64,000 nt of DNA from VXNE01 sp965248075 (GTDB taxonomy: Bacteria > Pseudomonadota > Gammaproteobacteria > Pseudomonadales > Azotimanducaceae): the NCBI GenBank assembly GCA_965248075.1, contig CBDFIL010000003.1, positions 434,001 through 498,000 of the forward strand, given 5' to 3'. Of the stretch, positions 53,944-63,105 are shown piece after piece. The translations under genes were made by a program, and so were the position numbers. Below the pieces are notes generated by a model that was given only the letters and a program-made list of their open reading frames with translations, made no database searches and was not told where the DNA came from. Position 1 is the first letter of the stretch, and each line of letters begins with the position of its first letter.

Positions 53944-54746
53944 TGCCGAGCCAGGCGCAGCAGCGGCGCGGCCGTTTTGTGCGTCGAGCGGAATGGATTG
54001 ATATCGATCCCGCCGCGTCGCAGGAAACACCCATGTACCGTCAACCGCTCGCACTCACAGCGTTGCAGGAGATCGCTGAACACCTGTTCCACGATGGTCT
54101 CGTGAAACGCTCCGTGACGGCGATAGGACACGAGGTAGCGCAACAGGCTGCGCGGATCGATGCGCGGGCCGGAGTAGTCAATGAACATGGACGCCCAATC
54201 GGGTTGCCCGGTCACCGGACACACAGACGCGAAAAGATGGGAATACAGCCTCTCCGCCACCGCCGGACCCCCTGCGGCAAGGAGAGCGGGATTCCGTTCC
54301 TGGACGTCGATGCCCACGTCCAGCGCATCGAGGCACGAGCCGCCCGTGTCATCCCGAAAGACGGCGGACGCATCGAAGGCCAGCGGGGCGACCGCGACCG
54401 GGACACCGCATACCTTCCCGAGGTCCCTTGCCAGGGTCCGGAGCACGTCCCCCCGATCCGCACACCGGGTCTGTGCAAACCCGTTCAGATACAGCTTCAG
54501 CGACTTGCTCTCTACCGTCGCGGGCGAGTCGCACGGTATGCGTATGCGCAGCGGGCAGACCTCCGGGCGTCCATTGGGCATCAGCCAGGTCATCTCATAG
54601 CAGTGCCAGACATCCTCCCCGGCAAACGACCAGTCTGCGCCGAGGCCCGCCGCCCGCCGCTGGGCGCCGCGTGCAATCGGCTGCAGGAGTCCGGGCGCGT
54701 AGCCTTCCTCCGGCCCTGCCTTCCTGCCCGGAACCCGATCGGTCAT
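53940..54746 (-). CDS. queF: NADPH-dependent 7-cyano-7-deazaguanine reductase
   Basis: A 268-aa long-form (YqfN-like) QueF. The QueF motif is seen as ESKSLKLYLNGF followed by QTR, and the second half has CPVTGQPDWASMFIDY and the conserved FHE (GAFHETIVEQVF) substrate Glu. It reduces preQ0 to preQ1 in queuosine biosynthesis. Its ATG overlaps the TGA of the endonuclease V gene (ATGA), so translation is coupled. Other queuosine genes are not in the window. Confidence 0.93.
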   Translation of the reverse strand: MTDRVPGRKAGPEEGYAPGLLQPIARGAQRRAAGLGADWSFAGEDVWHCYEMTWLMPNGRPEVCPLRIRIPCDSPATVESKSLKLYLNGFAQTRCADRGDVLRTLARDLGKVCGVPVAVAPLAFDASAVFRDDTGGSCLDALDVGIDVQERNPALLAAGGPAVAERLYSHLFASVCPVTGQPDWASMFIDYSGPRIDPRSLLRYLVSYRRHGAFHETIVEQVFSDLLQRCECERLTVHGCFLRRGGIDINPFRSTHKTAAPLLRLARQ

Positions 54747-55471
54747 GAACGCCTCCCGCGGGCCGTGCAGAGAAACGCCGGGGTATTCAGGCCGCGCATC
54801 GAGATTTCGCCTCTCTTCAGCATGGCGACCCATCGGTCGGCCAGTCGCGTCGGCTCCGGCATCCGGTATCCGTTCGCACAGGCGAGGGCCAACTCGGCAG
54901 CCTGCATGCAGGTCATGCGGTGGCCCGGACTCGCATACACGGGTTTCACTCCGGCGCGCGTGCGCAGGGCCGTGCCAAGCCGCTCGCCGTGGTACACCAG
55001 CGGCGCAGAGGCTCCGTACTCCGTACCGAGCGGAGCGTGCTCGCCGACGAGAATGGACTTCGCCACTCCGCAGGCGGGCATCTGCGCGATCACGCCGAGA
55101 TGCGAGGCGAGGCCGAAACGGCGCGGGTGCGCGATGCCCTGGCCGTCGCACATGAGCGCATCGACGGCATGGCGCGTCCGGCGCATGACCCGCAGCAGGC
55201 CGGGAGCCTCGCGAAACGACAGCATGCCGGGGACATAGGGGAAGGTGAGCGGCGCCGTCGCGCCACGCGCCTCGAGCACTCGCCGCGCGGCCACGTCCCA
55301 GACCACTCCGACGGCGAAGACGGCTTCATCCGTGAAGGCACAGTCGAGACCGAGCACGCGCCGTATGGGCGGCGCGGATGCCAGCGAGACCCGTTCGGCA
55401 AGCCGCTTCTGGATCTCGATCGCACGCCGCGACGAAACGTGCCAGCGGTGCGGGGTGCGCGGTAGTCTCAC
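54743..55471 (-). CDS. nfi: Endonuclease V
   Basis: A 242-aa protein with the endonuclease V blocks RVLGLDCAFTDEAVFAVGVVWD (first catalytic Asp), FPYVPGMLSFREAP, DALMCDGQGIAHPRRFGLASHLGV (second Asp) and PGHRMT. It nicks DNA near deaminated bases such as inosine. It precedes and overlaps queF. tRNA-Gly starts 50 bp beyond its 5' end on the other strand. Confidence 0.93.
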   Translation of the reverse strand: MRLPRTPHRWHVSSRRAIEIQKRLAERVSLASAPPIRRVLGLDCAFTDEAVFAVGVVWDVAARRVLEARGATAPLTFPYVPGMLSFREAPGLLRVMRRTRHAVDALMCDGQGIAHPRRFGLASHLGVIAQMPACGVAKSILVGEHAPLGTEYGASAPLVYHGERLGTALRTRAGVKPVYASPGHRMTCMQAAELALACANGYRMPEPTRLADRWVAMLKRGEISMRGLNTPAFLCTARGRRS

Positions 55472-55520
55472 GGGGCTCTTTTGTCTTCCGCGGGTGTTTG
55501 GTGCAGAATTCCGCGTCCGA

Positions 55521-55595
55521 GCGGGAATAGCTCAGTGGTAGAGCACAACCTTGCCAAGGTTGGGGTCGCGGGTTCAAGTCCCGTTTCCCGCTCCA
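55521..55595 (+). tRNA. tRNA-Gly (anticodon GCC)
   Basis: The acceptor gcgggaa pairs with ttcccgc, the D arm is gctcagtggtagagc, the anticodon loop ttgccaa gives GCC, the T arm is ggttcaagtcc, and CCA is encoded. All DNA to the right up to about 62 kb is a patchwork of mobile and broken genes. Confidence 0.96.
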
Positions 55596-55679
55596 ATAAA
55601 TCAATGAGTTACGCCGATTCGCAGTCTACCCGAAGACTCGGCGTGACCAAAACGTGACCACGGCTGGCCGCGACGTCCG

Positions 55680-55928
55680 TCACGCCACCGCTTCGAGACC
55701 GTTCTTCGCGACCAGCGTCAGCAGCTTCAGCGACGCACCGCGGGGCCGCTTCTCGCCGCGTTCCCACTGGCTCACCAAGCTGGTCGTCACGTTGAGGTAG
55801 CGAGCGAACACCGCCTGACTCGCATTCTCCCGCAGCCGGATCTCCCGGATCCTCTCCGGCGCCATGTCCTCGACTGGCGTCAGGCACATCTCGTCGAAAG
55901 CCCTCATGGTCCGTGTTGTTTCCCACAT
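55680..55928 (-). CDS. HigA/NadS-like XRE antitoxin
   Basis: An 82-aa protein (or 75 aa from ATG 55907) with a helix-turn-helix (NASQAVFARYLNVTTSLVSQWERGEKRP) preceded by PERIREIRLREN, as in the short HigA/NadS antitoxins. The upstream frame that might encode its toxin is only a fragment ending GSIDGESMWEMILAS at 55936. The 5' ends of both contain the same 15-bp repeat. It is probably an orphan. Confidence 0.75.
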   Translation of the reverse strand: MWETTRTMRAFDEMCLTPVEDMAPERIREIRLRENASQAVFARYLNVTTSLVSQWERGEKRPRGASLKLLTLVAKNGLEAVA

Positions 55929-55967
55929 TGACTTGTTAGGAAGCCAGGATCATTTCCCACATTGACT
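55919..55967. repeat. 15-bp direct repeat around the antitoxin start
   Basis: The sequence tttcccacattgact occurs at 55919-55933 and 55953-55967. The first covers the start region of the antitoxin gene and the second the end of the upstream fragment. It could be a regulatory repeat or a scar of a short duplication. The stretch 55968-56228 shows only that fragment (to about 56050) and no other gene. Confidence 0.65.
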
Positions 55968-56228
55968 CACCGTCGATCGAGCCGATGCGATGAAGCAAAG
56001 CGGGAAAGCGCGGGTTGTGTTCGCAGGTGTAGCGGAGTTCCCGCGCCGCGGAGGGGGCGTGGCTCGAAGGTAGGCAGTCGCCTGCGTTGAACAGCCGTTC
56101 GACCCGTCCACGGAGCGGCGCGGGGGCGGAGCGGGTTCATGGCGACTCGCCGGCCCGGTAAGCTGACCCCGTTTTAGAAAAGGAGAAGTTGGCCCGCGCG
56201 GACGGTAACTCCGCCGGGCCACGGCCGG

Positions 56229-56489
56229 GTGCAGCTTCGTTTTCGGACGGGGCTTACCGGCGAGCAATACGTTACGGCCCAAGGCTGGCGTGATGCAACC
56301 CTGCCGCGCTGTCCGCATCATCCGAGCGGCGGCTGCTCACTCGCGCGGCACGGCACCTACGCACGCAAGACGCCGCCCGGTACGCGCATCGCCCGCTGGT
56401 ACTGTCCCGAGAGCCACACCACGTTCAGCCTGCTGCCGGACTGTCTGGCGGCCCGGCTGCCGGGCACGCTCGACTCCATGACGGCCTAG
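56229..56489 (+). pseudogene. N-terminal fragment of a transposase-like protein
   Basis: The frame encodes GWRDATLPRCPHHPSGGCSL, RHGTYARKTPPGTRIARWYC and FSLLPDCLAARLPGTLD. This is a Cys/His zinc-binding N terminus that I recall from transposase-like proteins of GC-rich bacteria. It stops at the left end of the IS630 element, which therefore probably interrupted it. No continuation is apparent to the right of the element. Confidence 0.45.
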
Positions 56490-57732
56490 TAGTTAGTTCC
56501 ATTAAAACGTTGACGTTTCATGCGATGTCCAGGTCGAAGTTGCGCCAACGCAACTGCACGGGCGCTTCGTTCATTTCCGCAATGCCTTGGAGGATGCGGG
56601 ATTTCAGTTCCGCGGTGGACGCGACGCGGATGTGGCGCAGGAACGTGCGCGCCATTTTGGAGAAGGCGCACTCGATCAGGTTCAGCCAGGAGCCGTGTTT
56701 CGGGGTATGCACGTATTCGAAGCGCCCAGGTCGCGTCGCCAGGTACGCCATGGTCTCGCGGGAAATGTGCGCGGAGTGATTGTCGAGGACAACGCGGATG
56801 ACGGCGTCGGGCGGATAGTGACGATGCAAGCGCTCCAGCAAGGCGACGAACTCGCGGCTACGATGTCTCGGCTCGACATCGGCGATGATTTCGCCGCTGT
56901 GCAAATCCAGCGCGGCGAGAATCGACAACGTGCCGTGGCGCACGTACTCATAGTCGCGCGACAGCGTCGCCTGTTGCCCCGCTACCGGCGGCAGGTCCGG
57001 GGCGGTGGTGCCGATAGCCTGTACGCCGGGCTTCTCGTCCACGGACACCGTGTAGGTGGTCGGCGTGGCGGCGTCGCGCGGCGCTGGCGTCAGGAACACC
57101 TCGCGATAGACCATCAGGACTTCGCGCATCTTGCGGTCGAACTCCGGGTCGCGACGTTCCAGGTAGTATCGCACCCGATGCGGCTTCAGATCGTGCTCCT
57201 GCAGGATACGCCAGACGCTGCTCCTGCTAATGCGCGACAAGCGCGGAAACCCGGCCGCCTCGGCTTCGCGTTGCAGGTGGGCGGCCAATGCCGACAACGT
57301 CCACAACTCCGCCGCCAGACCCAGCGCCTTGGGTTGCTGACATGCCACGCTGACCACCCAGGCTTTTGCGTCCGGCAGAATCTCGGGCTCCCGCGGGCGG
57401 TGGTAACGATCTCTCAAGCCGGTGCGCACGCCCGCCGCCAACGCCTTGTCGACACATTTGTAGATGGTTGGGCGCGACACGCCGACTTCCCGCTGTATCT
57501 GCGAGATCGACAACCCCGCCGCGTACCTCAGCAGCACCTTCGCTCGTGTTACCTCGCGCGCCGGCGCCGTCGCCGAGCGGCTCAACGTCGTCAGCATCTC
57601 GCGATCCGACTCCGACAACTCCAACGCCGCGCGCTCTGTTCGTCTGGCCATGTCCCGCTCCCTGATTGGATCGGGCCAGCATCATGCATCGGCATCGCCA
57701 GTTTGTAAACTAATTTAAGAAACGAACTACTA
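56487..57732 (-). mobile_element. IS630-family insertion sequence (second)
   Basis: Inverted ends are visible: tagtagttagttcc on the left and, reversed, tagtagttcgtttc on the right. TA dinucleotides lie at both borders. About 1.25 kb with an intact transposase on the minus strand. It is unrelated in detail to the first IS630 element. Confidence 0.85.
56518..57651 (-). CDS. IS630-family transposase
   Basis: A 377-aa protein with an N-terminal helix-turn-helix (GLSISQIQREVGVSRPTIYK) and a DDE domain. The three acidic residues lie in TVSVDEKPGVQAIG, VIRVVLDNHSAHIS and GSWLNLIECAFSKM. The frame is intact and reaches within about 30 bp of the left end. It may be active. Confidence 0.93.
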   Translation of the reverse strand: MARRTERAALELSESDREMLTTLSRSATAPAREVTRAKVLLRYAAGLSISQIQREVGVSRPTIYKCVDKALAAGVRTGLRDRYHRPREPEILPDAKAWVVSVACQQPKALGLAAELWTLSALAAHLQREAEAAGFPRLSRISRSSVWRILQEHDLKPHRVRYYLERRDPEFDRKMREVLMVYREVFLTPAPRDAATPTTYTVSVDEKPGVQAIGTTAPDLPPVAGQQATLSRDYEYVRHGTLSILAALDLHSGEIIADVEPRHRSREFVALLERLHRHYPPDAVIRVVLDNHSAHISRETMAYLATRPGRFEYVHTPKHGSWLNLIECAFSKMARTFLRHIRVASTAELKSRILQGIAEMNEAPVQLRWRNFDLDIA

Positions 57733-57821
57733 GTACATCAAGGCCGGGGAGTACGTTGCCGTCGGGGACGCGAGGATCGGCTTCGTGGCCAACAACTCGA
57801 TCGCGCAGGGAGAGTAGGTGG

Positions 57822-59170
57822 CTAGCGTGGCTCCGGAGTTGGCACCGGCCGTGCATGATGGGTCCGAAGGAACTCTCTGATCTCAGGACGGTGACTCGTC
57901 TTGTCCAGGGACCTTTCGCCGGCATCGTCCCGACCATTGACGTCCGCGCCGGCCGCCAACAACAACTCGAGCACCTTGGGATTTTGACTCAGCCCCGCGG
58001 CCCAATGCAGCGGTGTCCGGCCGCGATGATTCCGCGCGTTCACATCCGCGCCCGCGGCGAGCAGCGCCTCGACCACCGACGTGTCGCCATGTCGCGGACC
58101 AAGACGCGGTCCGTAGTCCCAGCCACTGAATGCTCCGGCGTCATGCAGCGGCGTCATCCCGAGTGCGTCCTTCGCGTTCACTTCCGCCCCGGCGCCGAGC
58201 AGCACCACGAGGACGATGGGATTGTCCCCGCTCGCCGCAGCATGAAGGAGAATCGAGCCATTGTCGTCACGCGCGCGGACATCCCCACCGAGCGCAAGCA
58301 GCGTCTGTAAGGCCCCCGGGTTCGCGAGGTTCGTCGCGGCGTGATGCAGCGCAGTCTGACCGTCGGTGTCCCGTGCATCCACGCGCGCCCCGGCTTCGAC
58401 CAAAGCCCGGAACAGATCCGGTTCGCCGTCTCCCTGCGCCGCACGGTGTAGCGGAGTTTCCCCAGCGCCGTCGCGAGCCATCGCGTCCGCTCCCGCCGCG
58501 AGCAGCAACCCGACTCCGGCTGCACCGCCGCCGAGACCGGCCACGTAGTGGAGAGGAGTGGCACCCGCCTCGGTCTGCGCATGCACGTGCGCACCGACCG
58601 CCAGCAACGACGCCATCTCGGCAGGATCATCGCTCGCCCCCGCGACGTGGTGGAGCGGCGTTGCGTCGAGTTCGTCGCGTGCGTGGACATCCGCACCGGC
58701 CGCCAGTAGGCGCTCGATCACGCCGGGCCCCGCACCGGCCAGGGCATCGAGCAGCGTTTGTCCGGACCGGTCCCGGGAGTCCACGTCGACTCCGGCATCG
58801 AGCAGAAGCTCGGCGACCGCTTCGTTTGCCCGAAGCATCGGCGTGTGACCGGCCCCGTCCAGGGTGGACACGTCCGCACCAGCCGCCAGCAGGGCCTGAC
58901 GACCGCCGGAGCCGCGTCATGGCGGACGGCGATGTGAAGCGGCGTCTCGCCCCCCAGATAGTGTGGGTTCCTGCCCGCTCGAGCTTCCAGTTCGGCGCCC
59001 GACGCGATCAGCGCCTTGAGAATGCGCATCCTCGGCTTCGTACGCCGCGTCGTGCAGGGGCGTGAAGTCGTTGCTGTCCCGGACATTCGGGTCGGCGCCC
59101 GCCGCCAGCAGCGCCTCGATCACGGCCGGCTCGCCGTGGTCGTCCCACGGGTCCAGTGCGCTTTTGGGAC
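57822..59170 (-). pseudogene. Ankyrin-repeat protein, twice frameshifted
   Basis: The main frame (to 58871) carries about nine ankyrin repeats (GETPLHRAAQGD, LLAAGADVNARNHRGRTPLHWAA). Upstream, two more frames supply the missing N-terminal repeats: EAEDAHSQG preceded by AVIEALLAAGADPNVRDSN, and RILKALIASGAELEARAG to HIAVRHDAAP. The shifts are near 59030 and 58900. Restoring both would give about 440 residues. No signal peptide or other domain is seen. An internal start in the main frame could still give a shortened protein. Confidence 0.75.
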
Positions 59171-59310
59171 ACCTGACTCCCAACCCGACCGTCTTCGACT
59201 CTCCGGCCTCACTGACCACCCGCCGCCCTTTCCCGCCACACTCTCGTCCCTCAACACGAACGCTCTTCGACTTCGACCAGTCAGCCGGCGGCTGGTGTTG
59301 CGAGGGAATC

Positions 59311-59511
59311 CGCGTTCCGCGCCGCCGCGGCGGGCAGGGCGTGCCGACCTTCGCCAGAGTGTGCGAGACCGTGATCGCGATCCACGCCGAGAACTGGCGC
59401 GAAGACGGAAGGAACGAGGAGCACTGGCGCGCCACCCTGACCCGCTACGTGCTGCCCCGGATCGGCGACAGGCCGGTGAACGCCGTCGTCGAACTGCCAA
59501 GAAGAGCCTGA
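59311..59511 (+). pseudogene. Tyrosine recombinase (integrase) fragment
   Basis: The frame reads PTFARVCETVIAIHAENWRE, NEEHWRATLTRYVLPRIGDRPV and NAVVELPRRA, matching the SAM-like core-binding domain of phage/island integrases. The N-terminal arm-binding domain is degraded, and the catalytic C-terminal domain with its Arg-His-Arg-Tyr residues is absent. It supports a former integrated element near tRNA-Gly. Confidence 0.75.
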
Positions 59512-59680
59512 ATACGAGGCCCAAGGGCTCGATGGCACGCTCCTGAGGACCTTTCCGGTCGCGCCCCACTTCTAGCACATATAGACTAGCGCTTGGAGTG
59601 TGGCCTGTGCACCTGAGGTGGCATGGGGCGCGCGGCACACCGAAAAGCGCGGGAAGATGTCCGCGAGGAGGGAGTGAACG

Positions 59681-59899
59681 ATGTCCAAGACTGAGATCAT
59701 CTTCGAAGTGATCGAGGACGAGGTGGACGGCGGGTACTCAGCGAGCGCGCTTGGCTACGGCATCCACACCCAAGGGGACTGTGTTGAAGAGGTTCGCCGC
59801 AATGTCCTTGAAGCCGTCGACTGCTACTTCGACGAGACCATGGATCGGCCGGGGTTGATTCGCCTCCACTTCGTACGGGATGAGATCTTGGTGGCGTGA
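59681..59899 (+). CDS. hicB: HicB-like antitoxin
   Basis: A 72-aa protein with the partial RNase H-like fold of HicB (IIFEVIEDEVDGGYSASALG, then GDCVEEVRRNVLEAVDCYF). It lacks a C-terminal DNA-binding domain, as in the short forms. The last codon overlaps the start of hicA (GTGA), so translation is coupled. Here the antitoxin precedes the toxin. A GGAGGGAGTG ribosome-binding site lies upstream. Confidence 0.87.
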   Translation: MSKTEIIFEVIEDEVDGGYSASALGYGIHTQGDCVEEVRRNVLEAVDCYFDETMDRPGLIRLHFVRDEILVA

Positions 59900-60129
59900 G
59901 GCTGCCGCGCGATGTCAGCGGCGCCCAACTCCAACGGGCCCTCCGGCGCCTGGGCTATGTGAGGGTTCGGCAACGCGGCTCCCACGTCCGAATCACGACC
60001 CATACGAGCGGCACACATCATGAGGTGATCCCGTTACACAGTCCGATTCGGGCAAAGGCGTTGTCAGGAACATTGAAGAGCGTGGCTCGACACCACGGGA
60101 TGACAGTTGACGAACTGCTCAAAGCTTAG
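59896..60129 (+). CDS. hicA: HicA mRNA interferase toxin
   Basis: A 77-aa double-stranded-RNA-binding-fold toxin: LRRLGYVRVRQRGSHVRI with catalytic His30, and a C terminus VIPLHSPIRAKALSGTLKSVARHHGMTVDELL. It cleaves mRNA when freed from HicB. The GTG start overlaps the hicB stop. It is longer than the minimal E. coli HicA but typical of environmental forms. The stop overlaps the end of a convergent IS1380 fragment by four bases. Confidence 0.9.
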   Translation: MRLPRDVSGAQLQRALRRLGYVRVRQRGSHVRITTHTSGTHHEVIPLHSPIRAKALSGTLKSVARHHGMTVDELLKA

Positions 60130-60782
60130 ACCTTTAGCCCGACTTCCTTGAGCCGGTTCTCGGCATCGTCCCGAGCGCAGTACACGGCCTCGTAGATGTG
60201 CCGCGGGGTGGCCTTCAGGTTGGTGACCACAGACCTTGGATTGTCCTTCGGTTTGCGGCCGAAATGGGCGGCCACTTCCGCCTTGATGACGACCCGGCGC
60301 TCGTGCGGCCAGTTCCTGGCCCGATAGGCGCAATCGGTATAGCGGTGGGTGGTCTGTCGCAACGCTTCGAAGTCAGCCCGCACCTCGGCCATCAACGGCT
60401 CGGCGAGACTCAAAAGCACCGGGTTTTGGGCCATGCCCACCACGTAGTCGAGCTTCTCCGCCTCGAAAAACTCATACAACTCCGGACCCGAAAAGCCCCC
60501 GTCCAATCGGATCCGCAACCGCGCCCCGGGAAACGCCCGGCGCAAGCGCGGCAGCAGTCGCTTCAAAATACCGATGCAGCCGTGCTTGGCGGCCGCGTTG
60601 CCGGGGCGCAGGACATAGCAGAACAGATACTGCTCCACCTCCTCGTCGAACGTCAGGAAACCGGCCAAAGGCAGATAACACCAGGTGTCGTAAAACCGGT
60701 TGAAAAACGTCAACTGCTGGCCGCCTTGGGTGGGATCGTCCGTTGGATCCAGATCGATGGTGATCCGCCGGACCCGCTTAGG
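60126..60782 (-). pseudogene. IS1380-family transposase fragment
   Basis: The frame holds the middle of an IS1380 transposase: RRITIDLDPTDDPTQGGQQ, FNRFYDTWCYLPLAGFLTFD, LRIRLDGGFSGPELYEFFE, then YVVGMAQN and TDCAYRARNWPHERRVVIKAE. The N terminus is replaced by a permease fragment in the same frame, and the C terminus stops at NRLKEVGLKV, beside hicA. Only the core remains. It is inactive. Confidence 0.85.
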
Positions 60783-61040
60783 AACGGTCCCGTGGATTCC
60801 GGAGAGGAGATTGCCGAGGCCGTCCGCGTTGATCGCCCCCTGTATCGAGCGGAAATCGATCGCGCGGGGCTTGCGCCAGCATGCTCGCTGGACCGCGATC
60901 GCGTCGCCGAGCGTATCCATCGCGCCGACCAGCGTGACGATCAGGAGGCCCGGCAAGAGCCCCTAGAAGGCCGGTCCGAAGGTGAGGTCGATCCCGGGGT
61001 AGCAGGCCAAGTCCGGAAGGCCGATCCACGGTGCGTCCAG
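60783..61040 (-). pseudogene. Xanthine/uracil permease fragment
   Basis: In one frame: APWIGLPDLACYPGIDLTFGPAF, a TAG at 60963-60965, then GLLPGLLIVTLVGAMDTLGD, AIAVQRACWRKPRAIDFRSI and ADGLGNLLSGIHGTVP. This is the central part of a nucleobase permease. The TAG sits where relatives have Trp, so it is probably a TGG-to-TAG nonsense change. The fragment is cut off after GTVP by the IS1380 core. Confidence 0.75.
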
Positions 61041-61104
61041 GATGCGCTGATCCTCCGCTGGTGGGTGGAGGACGGAAACGGAACGGTGATCCGGAGGATG
61101 GCTA

Positions 61105-61598
61105 TGCCTGCAGTGTCTCCGCCCTGCTGATTGGACTGCCGCATTTCCTGCGCATGATCGACTTCTTTCCGGCCAACGACTCGCCGTGGTTGTTGGTGGC
61201 ACTGTTCGGTCCGCTCGTTCTCGGCTACCTTGCAGGGCCGCTATTGCCGATCGTGATCGACTCTCAGCTCGTCGATATCACCGATGACCATGAGTATCGA
61301 ACCGGGCATCGATCCGAGGGGGTTGTATTTTTCGATACGCACGTTCGCGATGAAGGCCACGTCGGGTATCGGGGGCCTGATCGGTGGCTTCGGCCTTGAC
61401 CTGATCGCCTTTCCGAAAAACGCCGTGGTGGGCGAAGTGGCCGCACCGGCGCTCAATGGCCTGTTATTCATGTCCGGTCCGCTCTATTGGATGATCGTCG
61501 CCGCTGGCATGGGTTTCATGGCCATGTATCAACTGACCGAAAGCCGGCATGCGGAGATTCTCACTGAACTCAGAGCGCGTAGAGCACTCGCGGAGTAA
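61105..61598 (+). pseudogene. GPH/MFS_2-type transporter, C-terminal fragment
   Basis: The frame reads SALLIGLPHFLRMIDFFPAN, LLVALFGPLVLGYLAGPLLP, VDITDDHEYRTGHRSEG. After a shift near 61315 another frame continues with GLYFSIRTFAMKATSGIGGLIGGFGLDLIAFP to the stop at 61598. This matches the last helices of glycoside-pentoside-hexuronide cation symporters (DxxDEHExxTGxRxEG...F). The N-terminal two thirds are missing. Confidence 0.75.
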
Positions 61599-61697
61599 CG
61601 CGGTCCCAATGTCAGACGCGCGTCATGCTGGGCCAGGAAGACCGCCTGAACAAGCGAGGCACCCTGGCTGAGCTAGCGCGCGAACTTCGTTCGCGTT

Positions 61698-61723
61698 GGG
61701 AGTTTCGCTGGCGCGAAACTCCC
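61698..61723. repeat. Hairpin related to that at 49996
   Basis: The stem gggagtttcgc pairs with gcgaaactccc around a tggc loop. It shares the agtttcgc core with 49996-50019. It lies just after the transporter fragment and before IS21 debris. Confidence 0.65.
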
Positions 61724-61784
61724 GTGGAACCAAACCCTGACGCGCCCTCCAAGTGGCGTGCCAGACGCAAAGTCCGACAGGCTG

Positions 61785-62063
61785 TTAGCCAAAGTGGCGA
61801 ACAAGCTCTCGTTGGACGTCACGGTCGACGCGCGTGTGCGCGCCCGGGATTGACCAATTGGAGGGACCAAACGGCACGCTCTCTCCCGGGTGATGGGCAG
61901 GTAAGCGATCTCGTCGACAACCGTCAGCGTCGAATTCGTACAGGCTCCCGATCTGTTCGCGCCTGACGCTCGGCTGGATGGCGAAGTCGAACTGCGCGGG
62001 CGTCTTCACTGCCGGCAGCCGCGCGGCGCGCATGACGGTCTGCAGCCACCGCAGCCACCGCAC
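61785..62063 (-). pseudogene. IS21 IstB-type helper ATPase remnant
   Basis: The frame from 62063 reads ARLPAVKTPAQFDFAIQPSV followed by RREQIGSLYEF, the N terminus of IstB. It passes, after a deletion and frame change, into VVDEIAYLPITRERA and ASTVTSNESL from the Walker B and sensor regions. The Walker A motif is missing. It is a degraded relic. Confidence 0.75.
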
Positions 62064-62098
62064 CCAAGCGCATGCGCACGGGTCCCGGCGGCTGTCGC

Positions 62099-62845
62099 CT
62101 ACGACGCGGCGGGAGCGCCGTACTTGCCGTCCTTGTGATCGACGGTGCCGGCCTTCTTCAGTGCCGCGAGGGCGTTGCTGACGGACTGCTCCGCAGACTT
62201 GTCGCCCTTCACGTTCAGCTGCGCGATGATGTCGGCACGGCCGATACCTTCGCTGCCGGCTGTCTCAATCATCGAGACGATCGCAGCGCGTCGTGAAGGA
62301 CCCCGGCGTCGGCGTGTTTTCCGGGGCTTCGCCTCGGCTTCTGGCGCGACAGCTGTTTCTACCGTGGCATCCGGCCCCGGCACCGAGCTCTCTGCCGCCT
62401 GCGCAACATACTTGCCGTCCTGGTGCGCTACGTCTCCGGCTTTCTTCAATGCCGCGAGAGCGTTGCTTACCGATTGCTCGGCGGACTTGTCCCCCTTGAC
62501 GTTCAGCGCCTGGATGAGGTCCGCGCGACCGGCCCCGGCCCCACCGAACGAGGCGATGGCCGCAACGATCTCGGCACGGCGTGATACCTGGCGACGCCTT
62601 CGCGTTTTCTTCGCCGGAGCCGACGCTCCCGCATCCGCCTTGCGCGTCCGCCGCCGGGCCGGAGCGGGCACGGAAGCCTTGGCGGTTTCGTACGCCTGGA
62701 TCGCCTCCATCTCGTTGTCGATGTTCTTCAAGTCCCCACCGAGCGTCTGCAGCTCCGCCTCGAGGGCACTAACTCGCTTTTGCACGTCCCTCCGTTGCTG
62801 CGTCAGACGTTTCTTCTCCTGCGCTACATATGTCGTGAAGTCCAT
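62099..62845 (-). CDS. Coiled-coil protein with two winged-helix-like repeats
   Basis: A 248-aa protein of no family I recognise. Residues 1-55 are a charged coiled coil (KKRLTQQRRDVQKRVSALEA). A basic Pro/Ala linker (58-86) follows. Two copies of a 60-residue domain lie at 89-148 and 185-243, each with GRADxIxxLNVKGDKSAEQS, then VSNALAALKKAG and HxDGKY. The helix-turn-helix-wing pattern suggests DNA binding, and the coiled coil suggests oligomerisation, so a nucleoid-associated or regulatory role is plausible. The long identical core implies a recent internal duplication. Confidence 0.75.
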   Translation of the reverse strand: MDFTTYVAQEKKRLTQQRRDVQKRVSALEAELQTLGGDLKNIDNEMEAIQAYETAKASVPAPARRRTRKADAGASAPAKKTRRRRQVSRRAEIVAAIASFGGAGAGRADLIQALNVKGDKSAEQSVSNALAALKKAGDVAHQDGKYVAQAAESSVPGPDATVETAVAPEAEAKPRKTRRRRGPSRRAAIVSMIETAGSEGIGRADIIAQLNVKGDKSAEQSVSNALAALKKAGTVDHKDGKYGAPAAS

Positions 62846-63105
62846 GGCAGATCTGTATTCCAAACGAAAGCTGGTATGTGAAATCATCCCAGAATGTGTA
62901 GCCAAAGGCAACGCGATCGTGCCTCCAGGTTAACGTACTCGACCCGTTCCCATGCGCCACCCTCCGGCGCCACCTGCCGCTTCTTTCGGCGCATGGCGAC
63001 GTTGACGGCTTCATTTGGCACGGCGTTGGAGCGGCCGCGGCAACAAAACGGCGACGGGACCACTCGCAAGCGAACAAGCACAATCGCGTTATGTCCCGGG
63101 CACTA

